The notes beneath the pieces are model-generated. The model had not been told where the DNA came from and ran no database searches. It saw nothing but the letters and a program-made list of their open reading frames with translations. DNA of 64,000 nt from Prevotella sp. (GTDB taxonomy: Bacteria; Bacteroidota; Bacteroidia; Bacteroidales; Bacteroidaceae). Positions 34,158 through 43,400 of this stretch are shown one piece after another. Made by a program: the position numbers and the translations under genes. Each line of letters opens with the position of its first letter. Positions within the stretch are counted from its first letter, which is position 1. The DNA lies in the NCBI GenBank assembly GCA_016285075.1, contig JAEEQB010000012.1, positions 27,667 to 91,666 of the forward strand, read 5' to 3'.

Positions 34158-35549
34158 ATGAAAACGATTTGTTTATATTTCGAGATACATCAGATTATCC
34201 ATCTGAGGCGCTACCGTTTCTTCGATATCGGTACCGACCATTACTACTACGATGACTATGAGAACGAGCGTAGCATCACGGACATTGCAGAGCGCAGCTA
34301 TATGCCTGCCCTGAACACCCTGCAACAGATGATTGAGGAGAACGGCAAGTACTTCAAGGTGGCCTTCTCGCTCTCGGGTACCGGCATCGAGCAGTTGGAG
34401 TATCATGCTCCACAGGTCATTGCCAAGCTCCAGCAACTGGCACAGACGGGATGCGTGGAGTTCCTGGCAGAGCCTTACAGCCACGGACTCTCGTCGTTGG
34501 CCAATGAAGAGACCTTTGCCCTCGACGTGAAGAAGCAGTGCCAGAAGATAGAAGAGCTCTTTGGACAGAAGCCTACCGTTGCCCGTAACTCCTCGCTGAT
34601 TTACAGCGATGATATCGGCTCGCAGATTGCTGCCATGGGCTTCAAGGGCATGCTCACCGAGGGTGCTAAGCACGTGCTGGGATGGAAGTCTCCCCACTAT
34701 GTCTACAACTGTAACATCGCTCCCAACCTCAAGCTGCTGTTGAGAGATGTCGAGCTCTCAGACGATATCTCACTGCGCTTCAACAACTCTGAGTGGGACG
34801 GCTATCCCCTGTTTGCCGATTCATACATCGACCGCATTTCACGTTTCCCCGAGGAAGAAAAGATTATCAATATCTTCATGGAACTCAGTGCATTGGGCAT
34901 TGCACAGCCCCTCAGCTCCAATATCCTCGACTTCATCCATGCACTACCTGCCTGTGCCAAGGAGAAGGGTATCGACTTCGCCACACCTACGGAAATCTGC
35001 ATGAAGACCAAGAGCGTGGGAGCTATCGATGTGCCTGACACCCTTTCGTGGGTCGACGAGGAACGCGACTGCTCTTGTTGGCTAGGTAATGCCATGCAGC
35101 GCGAGGCCTTCCAGAAACTCTACAGCGTGGCTGACCGTCTGCGCATTGCCAACGACCCGCGCATCAATCAGGACTGGGATTACCTGCAGGCTTCCAACAA
35201 CTTCCGTTTCATGACCACTAAGCCCTCTAACGTCGGGCTCGATCGTGGCATCTACACCGGACCGTTCGATGCCTTCACCAACTACATGAACATCCTCGCC
35301 GACTTCATCAACAGGGTCAACGAGCTCTATCCGCTCGACATCGACAACGACGAGCTCGAGGGACTGCTCACCACTATCAAGAACCAGGGTGATGAGATCG
35401 AGATGAAGGACAAGGAGATTACCCGTCTGAAGGCAAAGCTCGAGAAGCTGGAGACAGCCAAGCCCGCCAAGGCTGCAGCTGCCAAGAAGGCTCCTGCCAA
35501 GAAAGCCGCCCCGAAGAAGGCTGCCAAGAAGGCCGATAAGGAAGCTTAA
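34158..35549 (+). CDS. GH57 alpha-amylase/glucanotransferase with Lys/Ala-rich tail, 463 aa
   Basis: The catalytic barrel begins ICLYFEIHQIIHLRRY; motif GCVEFLAEPYSHGLSSL (about 100-116) holds the conserved GH57 Glu region. The enzyme is expected to cleave or transfer alpha-1,4-glucan chains in glycogen turnover. From about residue 405 a predicted coiled coil (IKNQGDEIEMKDKEITRLKA) runs into a tail made almost only of Lys, Ala and Pro (PAKAAAAKKAPAKKAAPK), like histone H1-type tails. A GTAAAA-rich spacer of 38 nt separates it from the GT4 gene. Confidence 0.92.
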   Translation: MKTICLYFEIHQIIHLRRYRFFDIGTDHYYYDDYENERSITDIAERSYMPALNTLQQMIEENGKYFKVAFSLSGTGIEQLEYHAPQVIAKLQQLAQTGCVEFLAEPYSHGLSSLANEETFALDVKKQCQKIEELFGQKPTVARNSSLIYSDDIGSQIAAMGFKGMLTEGAKHVLGWKSPHYVYNCNIAPNLKLLLRDVELSDDISLRFNNSEWDGYPLFADSYIDRISRFPEEEKIINIFMELSALGIAQPLSSNILDFIHALPACAKEKGIDFATPTEICMKTKSVGAIDVPDTLSWVDEERDCSCWLGNAMQREAFQKLYSVADRLRIANDPRINQDWDYLQASNNFRFMTTKPSNVGLDRGIYTGPFDAFTNYMNILADFINRVNELYPLDIDNDELEGLLTTIKNQGDEIEMKDKEITRLKAKLEKLETAKPAKAAAAKKAPAKKAAPKKAAKKADKEA

Positions 35550-35569
35550 GTTATTGTTCTTTCTATGCG

Positions 35570-37426
35570 TCAGGCATAGATATTCCCATCGTCATCGATG
35601 AGTAGCACTGTCAGTCCCCCATTCACAATAAGGGGCTGACAGTGTTTTTTACAGTGTCCTATCACCACCCTGGCAAAGTCCTGCAGCTTCTCTGCAGGAA
35701 TGGCTTTCCACAGTTCACGTGCCAGGGGTAGCCCGCTGTTCGCCACGTCCAGTTCACAGTGGGCTTCATCTATCATCTGCTGAATGAATCCCTTGTCCAT
35801 GGTAGCCCTGCGGCTGTGAGTGTCTAGGTGTCCTGCTGCCAGTTTCACTGCCTTGCCCAGCATCACGCCCAATGTCACGTGTTCAAACCCCAGTTCACTC
35901 GCCATCTTCAGCGTCTCGCCTATATAGTTGCCGTATTCCACAAATGCCTGGCGAGGCAGGGCAGGGTAGAGCGTCTTCACAAAACGCTCGCTCTTGGCAC
36001 CGCTGTTGATGACCACACGGTCAGTACCGCTGGCCTTTGCCACGTTCATACATTTGCGGATGCTTTCGATAAAGGCTTCTTCCGAGAAAGGTTTCACGAT
36101 GCCTGACACGCCGATGATGCTGATGCCACCCTCAATGCCCAGGCGTGGATTGAATGTCCTGCGGGCTATCTCTGCCCCGTTGGGTACCGATATGGTGACA
36201 GCAAGCCTGCAACCCTCCTCCCCACATGGCAGCCAGCTTTTAAGGGTAGGGCACGAAGCTATGAGCGATGAATATGACGTTAGCAGAAGGCATAGGTTCC
36301 GGTGAATCATCTCGCGTGGTGACTTGTTTATGGCAGGAGAGCCTGGTGGAAAGTCAAAGCCCGGCAGCGTGATGGTGCCTACACCTTCGCCACCCAGTAT
36401 CTGAAACGAATCAGCCGTCTCTACACTTGCCCTCACCTCAATACCATTCGTCACGTCGGGGTCGTCGCCGGCATCTTTGCGGCAAGCAGCATAGCCCTCG
36501 CCGTAGCTCACTGGTACGTCAATGGTCTCACCATTGGGCAGCATGACTGGAACGGTAGGTGGAAGGATGATGGTTGATGAAGGCATGGTGTCGAATGATG
36601 AAACAGGCATGAAGTGTTTGGCCTCATGCTTCATCAGTTGCAGCGCAGCTGCCATCGCGGCAGCAGTGGCACAGGTGCCTGTGGTCAGTCCGCTGTGTAG
36701 GGTATAGAACTCTGGCAGGAGCTTCTCCACCGCTCTCCTCAATCCGTGGGGACCGTTCACCCTCATTGTCGTCTCAGGCAGCTGCGGGCGTTTTATCACT
36801 ATCACCCTCATGCCCTTACTCTGTGCAGCAGACACCTTATCGGCAAAACCTCCCGACAGTCCGCTCTCCTTCAGCAGAATGGCATCGGCATTCACCTCTA
36901 TCTGTCCACTGTCCTTATAGTAGCACAACTGTTCGCTTGCTGCTCCCTGTCTCAAGGCCAAAGATATCGACGAATCCCTGTTGAGTATACGGTAATAAAC
37001 CCTGATGCCTTCATCCTCTAAAGGTTTCAGCCGGGCAATACTCTGCACACCCGTCGTGGCCAGCAGACTGTGAATGTCACGGGGAATCTCCTCGTAGTCG
37101 TCAATCCAGATAAAGTCGGGGTTACGTGGCGGATAGATACGTTCATAGCGCACCACGTCAATCCCTGCCATATCTGCCGTGCGGGCAATTGTCTGGTGGA
37201 GCTGCCGTGCGAAGGGATGGGCAGCATCAACGATGAGCCGTATGTCGTGCTCCTGGCAGAAGACCAACATTGCTTCTTCATCCATGGCACCATCAACACA
37301 CTGTCCATAGTGCAGCGTCAGTTCCTGCTCACCCATCTTTGTGCTGTAGAAAAAGCCCTTTCCTGCCTCCTCCAGCACCTCGGCAGCCTTGCGACCCTCT
37401 GTGGTTCCTCCAAAGACCAGTATCAT
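35570..37426 (-). CDS. bifunctional CobK-CbiD: precorrin-6A reductase fused to cobalt-precorrin-5B C1-methyltransferase
   Basis: Residues 1 to about 240 match CobK/CbiJ (MILVFGGTTEGRKAAEVLEEAG, LIVDAAHPFARQLH, ADAILLKESGLSGG), which reduces precorrin-6A with NAD(P)H. Residues about 244-618 match CbiD (HSGLTTGTCATAAAMAAALQ), the anaerobic C1-methyltransferase. Both steps are adjacent in the anaerobic corrin pathway, so the fusion is logical. The gene starts 4 nt inside the lipoprotein gene upstream. Its last 80 nt carry an antisense terminator for the opposite operon. Confidence 0.93.
   Translation of the reverse strand: MILVFGGTTEGRKAAEVLEEAGKGFFYSTKMGEQELTLHYGQCVDGAMDEEAMLVFCQEHDIRLIVDAAHPFARQLHQTIARTADMAGIDVVRYERIYPPRNPDFIWIDDYEEIPRDIHSLLATTGVQSIARLKPLEDEGIRVYYRILNRDSSISLALRQGAASEQLCYYKDSGQIEVNADAILLKESGLSGGFADKVSAAQSKGMRVIVIKRPQLPETTMRVNGPHGLRRAVEKLLPEFYTLHSGLTTGTCATAAAMAAALQLMKHEAKHFMPVSSFDTMPSSTIILPPTVPVMLPNGETIDVPVSYGEGYAACRKDAGDDPDVTNGIEVRASVETADSFQILGGEGVGTITLPGFDFPPGSPAINKSPREMIHRNLCLLLTSYSSLIASCPTLKSWLPCGEEGCRLAVTISVPNGAEIARRTFNPRLGIEGGISIIGVSGIVKPFSEEAFIESIRKCMNVAKASGTDRVVINSGAKSERFVKTLYPALPRQAFVEYGNYIGETLKMASELGFEHVTLGVMLGKAVKLAAGHLDTHSRRATMDKGFIQQMIDEAHCELDVANSGLPLARELWKAIPAEKLQDFARVVIGHCKKHCQPLIVNGGLTVLLIDDDGNIYA
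35606..35650 (+). terminator. intrinsic terminator of the glucan operon, inside the convergent gene
   Basis: CACTGTCAG-t-CCCC (35606-35619) pairs with GGGGCTGACAGTG (35632-35644) in a 13-bp stem with one bulge and a 12-nt loop, followed by TTTTTT (35645-35650). The orientation suits the plus strand, 56 nt after the GH57 stop, but the sequence lies within the 3' coding end of the minus-strand cobK-cbiD gene. Confidence 0.85.
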
Positions 37427-37716
37427 TTCTTCCTCAGTTCCCAGTCCACATCGAAGTCACTGCCGGAGTCGTCCACCGTTAGGTCGTATTCAACGTCCTT
37501 GCCATTCAGCTTGCCGGTAAGCACACCTTTGTAGTTCTTCCCCTCGCTTTTCTCGAGTTTCAGGTCTGTCACCTCCAAGCGGTTCCCCTGCTGTTGTTCA
37601 TACTCCACGATGCCCTGCGTCACCTTGTCCGTCAGTTTCTCTTCCGACACCACGCATCCGTTCAGCAACACCAGTGCCGAACATGCCAAAACCATTGAAA
37701 TCAATACCTTTTTCAT
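37423..37716 (-). CDS. small lipoprotein, about 97 aa
   Basis: MKKVLISMVLACSALVLLNGC is a lipoprotein signal with lipobox LLNGC. The mature part is acidic and beta-rich (VTDLKLEKSEGKNYKGVLTG, DVEYDLTVDDSGSDFDVDW), like small secreted PepSY- or DUF4333-like domains, though I cannot assign one. ATG 37722 would add two residues. The stop overlaps the cobK-cbiD start, so it is cotranscribed with a cobalamin gene without an obvious reason. Confidence 0.8.
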   Translation of the reverse strand: MKKVLISMVLACSALVLLNGCVVSEEKLTDKVTQGIVEYEQQQGNRLEVTDLKLEKSEGKNYKGVLTGKLNGKDVEYDLTVDDSGSDFDVDWELRKK

Positions 37717-37738
37717 TGTCATATACCGTTTAATGCCA

Positions 37739-37769
37739 CAAAGTTAACAATTATTTCTCAAACGGCAAA
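37739..37769 (-). promoter_or_regulatory. promoter of the lipoprotein-cobK-cbiD unit
   Basis: On the minus strand, TTTG (plus CAAA, 37766-37769), 19 nt spacer, TAACTTTG (plus CAAAGTTA, 37739-37746). The box overlaps the last codons of the 62-aa ORF upstream. No cobalamin riboswitch-like leader fits in the short gap. Confidence 0.7.
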
Positions 37770-37939
37770 GGGATTACCCGATAATTCTGCTTTTCCACTT
37801 CTCCTGTACCCCTCCAGTTCATGTAGTATCGGATTTCTTGCGTTTCGGGTTCATCGGAAACTATGTGAAAGATGGTCGGATAATTGTCATCAGATGAGAA
37901 AAACATGCCCAATTCGTTCACGACGGAAATCTGTATCAT
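37751..37939 (-). CDS. 62-aa hypothetical protein
   Basis: ATG 37939 to the stop at 37751 encodes MIQISVVNELGMFFSSDDNY.... The residue mix is protein-like (Trp, Tyr, acidic and basic residues) and there is an in-frame TGA just upstream, so the ORF is not part of a longer frame. It has no signal peptide. It may be an intact small gene or a remnant of a longer one. Confidence 0.45.
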   Translation of the reverse strand: MIQISVVNELGMFFSSDDNYPTIFHIVSDEPETQEIRYYMNWRGTGEVEKQNYRVIPLPFEK

Positions 37940-38291
37940 GTTTGACGGATTTCCGCCGCTTCCTTTTCAATCATATTTCTTACCTTTGTACCCGACAAAC
38001 TACAATAATATATCATTTTTTGGGTTATAAGGCATAAGTCGTTAGTACAATTAGTTAGAGTTAGTTGATAATTTGTCGTAGATAGCTGTTGGTTTGACAG
38101 AGGTAATAAAGATTTTTTCAGGATGATATAATAGAATGGACCAGATCAGAAAATAAATCAAATGAAGGAAGCAGAATTATTCAAACAGAACGATGTTAAC
38201 CCAGTGTGGCCTTTAATTCCCCAAAAAGTAGTAACTTTGCAGCAACATTGCAACATAAAACCGAATCAAGAAAAATAAGAGATAAAACAGC
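37940..38291. other. gene-free tract upstream of the propeller-DUF362 gene
   Basis: About 350 nt of AT-rich sequence. TAACTTTG at 38232-38239 is the likely -7 box for the next gene, with only a weak TGTG at the -33 position. TACCTTTG at 37981-37988 also fits a -7 box but lacks a -33. A 38-codon ATG frame (38162-38278) runs through the promoter and is probably not real. Confidence 0.55.
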
Positions 38292-40424
38292 ATGATAAAA
38301 AGACTATTTCTTACACTCGGTCTGATAGTGACGACGGTGTGTGGTGCTTCGGCACAGGAGATGGAGAAGAGTTTGGCACGTCATAATTTCTTCTATGCCG
38401 GACAGAGCAAGCAGCGACGAATGTTCATGGTGAAAAATGGACAGATAAGCTGGCAATATGACGACAAGCTGAAGCGCGGTGAAATCAGCGATGCCGTACT
38501 CATGAGCGACGGGAACATATTGGTTGCCCATCAGTACGGTGTGGCCGAAGTGACGAAGAACTCTGAGACCGTCTGGAGCTATGCAGCACCTGAGGGGACG
38601 GAGATTCACACCATACAACCCATCGGCAGGAAGCATGTAGTGTTCGTGCAGAACGGCAAGCCTGCTAAGGCGGTGGTGATGGAGATACCACAATGTAACA
38701 TCGTCCGTGAGTTCGAACTACCGATCAATGAAAAAGGATCTGTCCACGGTCAGTTCCGTAATGCCCGGCTTACAAGCCGAGGCACATTGCTTGTTGCCAA
38801 CATGGCCATGGGGTGTATCCACGAGTTTACCAGTGACGGAACGGAGGTGGATCGGTGGGGTGACATGCTACCGTGGAGTGTGCAGGAGCTGCCTAAGACC
38901 GGCAACCTGCTCGTTACAGGACGTAAGGGCAGGATTCAAGAGATCAATCGGCAGGGGCAGACCGTGTGGGAACTGAATACGACCGACTATGGCGTGACTC
39001 AGCCACAGAAGACTGTGCGTCTGAAGAACGGCGCACACATCATCAATAACTGGTATAACGAGTGGAACAAACAGCCAATGGACACTGCGAATGCCCCTGT
39101 GCAGGCTATTGAGGTTGGCAAGGACGGTAAGTTGGTATGGCAGCTGAAGGCATGGAAGAATCCCGACTTGGGGCCTTCGACCACCATCCAGTTGCTCGAC
39201 GAGCCTGTCAATCGCGACCGGCTGTTCTTTGGGGATTTTAATCCGCAGAAACCGAAACTTTTTGTCAGTCCCCATGTACCGATAGGCGAGGGAAGAGGCA
39301 TTTTCCCAGGGCGAGTGGCATGGGTTCATGCACCGGGCGTGGCTCAGTGGGACGGTAAGACCGGCCTCTGGGTAGAAGACCGCTGGAACGATCAGACGAA
39401 AGCCGATGCAATGATACCCGAGGCGGTGATGCTATTGACGGGCGAGACCACAGCTAAGAAGGCGTGGCGGGCTTTGTTCAAGCACTTTAACAAAACCCAT
39501 GGATGCGGCAACCGAGGCTATAAGAAAGGAGAAAGCATCGCCATCAAACTGAATCTGAATAATGCCATTACCCACCATGACACCATCGAACTGAACTCGT
39601 CGCCTTTCGTGACGTTGGCACTGGTGCGATCGATGGTTCGCGATGCAGGAGTACGCCAACAGGACATCATCCTCTGCGAACCCAGCCGTGCCATCACAGA
39701 CAGTATATATGATAAGGTTCATCGCGAGTTTCCCATGGTGCGCATGATCGACAATATTGGCGGTGACGGACGTGAGAAATGTGAGTACTATCCAGAACAG
39801 ATAGTTTATTCAGTAGACAACGGGAAAATGGCACGCGGGCTGGCAAAGTGTATTGTCGATGCAGACTATCTCATCAATTCCGCCTTGCTCAAGACACACA
39901 GTGGCCCGGGTGTGACGCTGACCACCAAGAACTGGTATGGGGCAACGGACATCAATCTTCTTTGGCGACAGAACGCCCACAATAACGTGAGCCAAGATAA
40001 GCGTAACGGCAAACCCGGATATAAAACCTTCGTGGACTGGATGGCGCATAAGGACATGGGACAGAAAGCATTGCTACTCCTGATTGATGGAACCTATGGT
40101 TCACGCGATGTCAACGGTGCTCCCAATCCCAAGTGGATGAAGGAACCGTTCAACGGTGACTGGGCATGTTCCATCATCGCCTCGCAGGACGAAGTGGCCT
40201 GCGATGCCGTCGGTATGGACATCATCATCGGCGAGTGGCCGGAGTTCGGCTCGCTGAACTATTGTGATGAGTATCTGCGCGAAGCTGCCTCGTTACCTCA
40301 TGCTCCCAGTGGAACGGTGTACAAGCAGGAGGGCAAACCGGTGGACAGACCACTCGGTCTCTTTGAACATTGGAACAGTGAACATAAGTACACGAAGATA
40401 GACCTCAAATACAAGAAACTATGA
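38292..40424 (+). CDS. secreted fusion: PQQ/ASST-like beta-propeller + DUF362, 710 aa
   Basis: A signal peptide (ending GASAQ, residue 22) is followed by repeated beta-blades (ISWQYDDKLKRGE, TVWSYAAPEGTE, TVWELNTTDYG, LVWQLKAWKNPD) spaced as in PQQ-like or arylsulfotransferase-type propellers, up to about residue 310. From about 360 on, the sequence matches the DUF362 pattern (ESIAIKLNLNN, LALVRSMVRDAG, DADYLINSALLKTHSGPGVTLTTKNWYG). DUF362 function is not established. The stop overlaps the start of the esterase-GH2 gene (ATGA), so the two products probably work together on one extracellular or periplasmic substrate. Confidence 0.82.
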   Translation: MIKRLFLTLGLIVTTVCGASAQEMEKSLARHNFFYAGQSKQRRMFMVKNGQISWQYDDKLKRGEISDAVLMSDGNILVAHQYGVAEVTKNSETVWSYAAPEGTEIHTIQPIGRKHVVFVQNGKPAKAVVMEIPQCNIVREFELPINEKGSVHGQFRNARLTSRGTLLVANMAMGCIHEFTSDGTEVDRWGDMLPWSVQELPKTGNLLVTGRKGRIQEINRQGQTVWELNTTDYGVTQPQKTVRLKNGAHIINNWYNEWNKQPMDTANAPVQAIEVGKDGKLVWQLKAWKNPDLGPSTTIQLLDEPVNRDRLFFGDFNPQKPKLFVSPHVPIGEGRGIFPGRVAWVHAPGVAQWDGKTGLWVEDRWNDQTKADAMIPEAVMLLTGETTAKKAWRALFKHFNKTHGCGNRGYKKGESIAIKLNLNNAITHHDTIELNSSPFVTLALVRSMVRDAGVRQQDIILCEPSRAITDSIYDKVHREFPMVRMIDNIGGDGREKCEYYPEQIVYSVDNGKMARGLAKCIVDADYLINSALLKTHSGPGVTLTTKNWYGATDINLLWRQNAHNNVSQDKRNGKPGYKTFVDWMAHKDMGQKALLLLIDGTYGSRDVNGAPNPKWMKEPFNGDWACSIIASQDEVACDAVGMDIIIGEWPEFGSLNYCDEYLREAASLPHAPSGTVYKQEGKPVDRPLGLFEHWNSEHKYTKIDLKYKKL

Positions 40425-43400
40425 AAAAGTGCCTTTGGCTGATATTATCCTGTTTCGTCTGCTGCACGGCCGTCTTCCCTGCAGAAAAGACAATACCCGT
40501 CATTCTGACAGCGGGACAAAGCAATGCCGACGGACGGGTACCCATTAATGAACTTCCCAGGTACATCCATTATGACTACTGTCAGTGGAGCTATGGCAGC
40601 GGAGACTTTGAAACTGCCACTGGCGTGTTCGTACCTTTCAGCCCACACGTTGCAAAAGCAGGAATTGAGGATAGTTGGGGGTTCGATGCTATGGTCTATT
40701 ATCTGTTGGAAGAATACTGGCAGCAACCTTTTTATGTAATCAAACAGACGATGGGCGGTACGGCAGTCGACACTACTTGTACAAAGAGTACCCATGGTTG
40801 GTTTTGGAGTGTTGATGCCAGACAGAAATCCCTATTGAAGGCATTTTGCCAACAGATAGACTTATGCTTAAGTCAGTTACCTCGGAATTATGACATAAAG
40901 TGTTTGCTTTGGCATCAGGGAGAAAGTGATCAGTCTGCAGCCGATCGCTATCACGATAATCTGAAAGCTGTCATAAACCACATCCGCCAGTATCTTGTCA
41001 CCAGGACGGGAAGGAAGGAGTATGCCTCACTGCCCGTTGTCTGTGGCACCTTTGCCAAAGGAAGCCGACAGGGTTCCCCAAAGGTCGTAAAGGCGTTGCA
41101 TCAGTTAGAACACGAGGACAGCCATTTCCACGTTGTCGATGCTAGTGACCTGAGTCTGCAGAAAGACATGTTGCATTTCGACGCCCATGGTGCCGTAGAC
41201 CTGGGTTGGCGGGTGTTTACAAGAATGAAGGAAGAAGGCATTGCCGGTGACTGTTTACAAAGGGGAAAAGATGCCTTCAAAGGCATTTGGCCTGTGACCG
41301 ACCCCACCATGAAGAAGAGCCTGAATGGTGAGTGGCAACTGGAGGTGAACGGGAAAAAGGGAATGATTCCTGTTCCTGGCTGCTGGGAGACATTTGGCTT
41401 CTGCAAACCGAGATACGACTATCCCGATTCGCTGACAGGCTGTTACCGCACATCATTCACAGTACCAGAGACTTGGAAAGGTCAGAAAGTCATCATCAGA
41501 CTGGACGGTGTGCTGCGAGGATACGTTCTGTGGCTCAACGGTCATTATGTAGGTAAATGGGAGTCGGGGTATAACACATGTCTGTTCGACCTGACACCCT
41601 ATCTTTCTCAAAAAGCATTTAAAGGAGAGGCCCAGCAACTGACCATGCAGGTCTATTCACGTTTCAAAGGCTATGAGTTCGATTGCTTCGATGACTGGGC
41701 TGCAATGGGCATATTCCGTGACGTGACGTTGATGGTTGTTCCCAAGACCCACCTCAGCGACTTGGAAGTGAATACACGTATGGACGGAACGGTTATTGTG
41801 AAACCGCAGATAGCCAATGCCACGAAACATACTACTGTGAGTTACGAGTTGACGGATGCTGAGGGGCATGTCGTGTCAACAGGAGGACGGGTAAGGCATC
41901 CTCATCTTTGGACAGCCGAGACACCTTATCTATATACCTTATATGTATATGTCAAGGAAAAAGACAGGATACTTCAGACCTTCACCCACAAAATCGGAAT
42001 ACGCGAGATATCCATCGCAGGAAATGTATTGAAGGTGAACGGTCAACCAGTGAAGCTACGCGGCGTGAATGCCCATGCTACAGACCCATACAGAGTGAAG
42101 GTCATTTCAGATAATCTTACCCTGAGGGACATGCATCTGATGAAGGAAGCTTCTGTTAATTTCCTTCGCTTATCCCACTATCCCCGCGAGCCCCGGTTCT
42201 ACGAGTTAGCCGATTCATTAGGCTTCTACCTCGTAGACGAAATACCCTTTGGATTTGGTGACAAACATCTGTCGGACAACAGTTACCAGGAAATATTGAT
42301 GACACGGGCACTGGCAACGGTTCAACGCGACAAACTGCATCCCTCGGTGCTTGTATGGAGTGTAGGCAACGAGAATCCGCTGCCACAGACATGCATCGAG
42401 GTGGGTAATTATGTAGGATCCTTAGACCCATCGCGGCCTTATTGCTTCCCCCAGGTGGGAAGTTACTTCCGGCGTTTCTGGGAATCGGGAGGATTGAAAC
42501 CATCAGAGAACAGTCTTTCCCCCTTCCCTTCTGCTGCTCCTGTTTATGCACCTCATTATCCTACGACGGGTCAGATGGGAGGATTCTACCAACACATGGA
42601 CCGTCCTGTCATCTTCACAGAGTATTGTCACACGCTTGGCATTTCCTTTGAGGACCATGATCGTCAATGGGAAATCATTGAACATACGCCAGGCATTGCC
42701 GGAGGTGCTGTGTGGGAGTGGGCTGATCAAGGCATGAGCCTTGTCTCTGGCTCGTCTCTGACCGGAGAAGATAGTGTTACTCCCAAGGTTGTTTACGGCT
42801 ACGAGGAAAAGGTTCTTACGTTGGGTGGTGGGGGCTTTGAGATGTACGGCAATAAAGGCACTGACGGTTTACTCTATGCCGATCGCACTCCGCTTCCCAA
42901 TTATTTTGAACTGCAACATAATTACGCCCGTGCCTTCGTCAGTTCCGTATGTTGCGATTCCTCAGCAGCTCACCTAACCCTGACCAACCGATACGACTTC
43001 TTGAATCTGAAGGACAATGTCACCTTCCTTTGGGCGCTGACAAATAATCGCGACACCATGATGCGTGGTGCCTTCAGTCCCGATTGCGCGCCCCACTCAT
43101 CGTCCCCATATCAACTGTCTCTCCCATTTGCTGCGATATCATCGCAGACAGGCCACCTCATCCTCCTTCACTTCGAAGTAATGGACACCCAAGGCCGCAC
43201 TTTCCTCCATCAGTCATTCGTTGTGAACAAGACGCAGATGACATGGTCTGGTCATGGCAGCAGTTCCGTTATGATCAGAGATTCATTAATAAGGACTGGC
43301 AGGAAACCAACATTGGCCGAACGACTGACCCAGAAGAACCGGCTACCAAAGAAATACCTACTCCCCCTCACGAATAGTCAGGTGAAAGCCGAAATTCAGC

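Noticed and set aside
37717-37750. Cobalamin riboswitch in front of the cobK-cbiD unit or the cbiA operon
   Set aside because: Neither leader is long enough or shows a B12-box-like sequence; I could not find one anywhere near the cobalamin genes.
38162-38278. 38-codon ATG frame upstream of the propeller-DUF362 gene
   Set aside because: It contains the -7 box of the downstream gene and no coding features.
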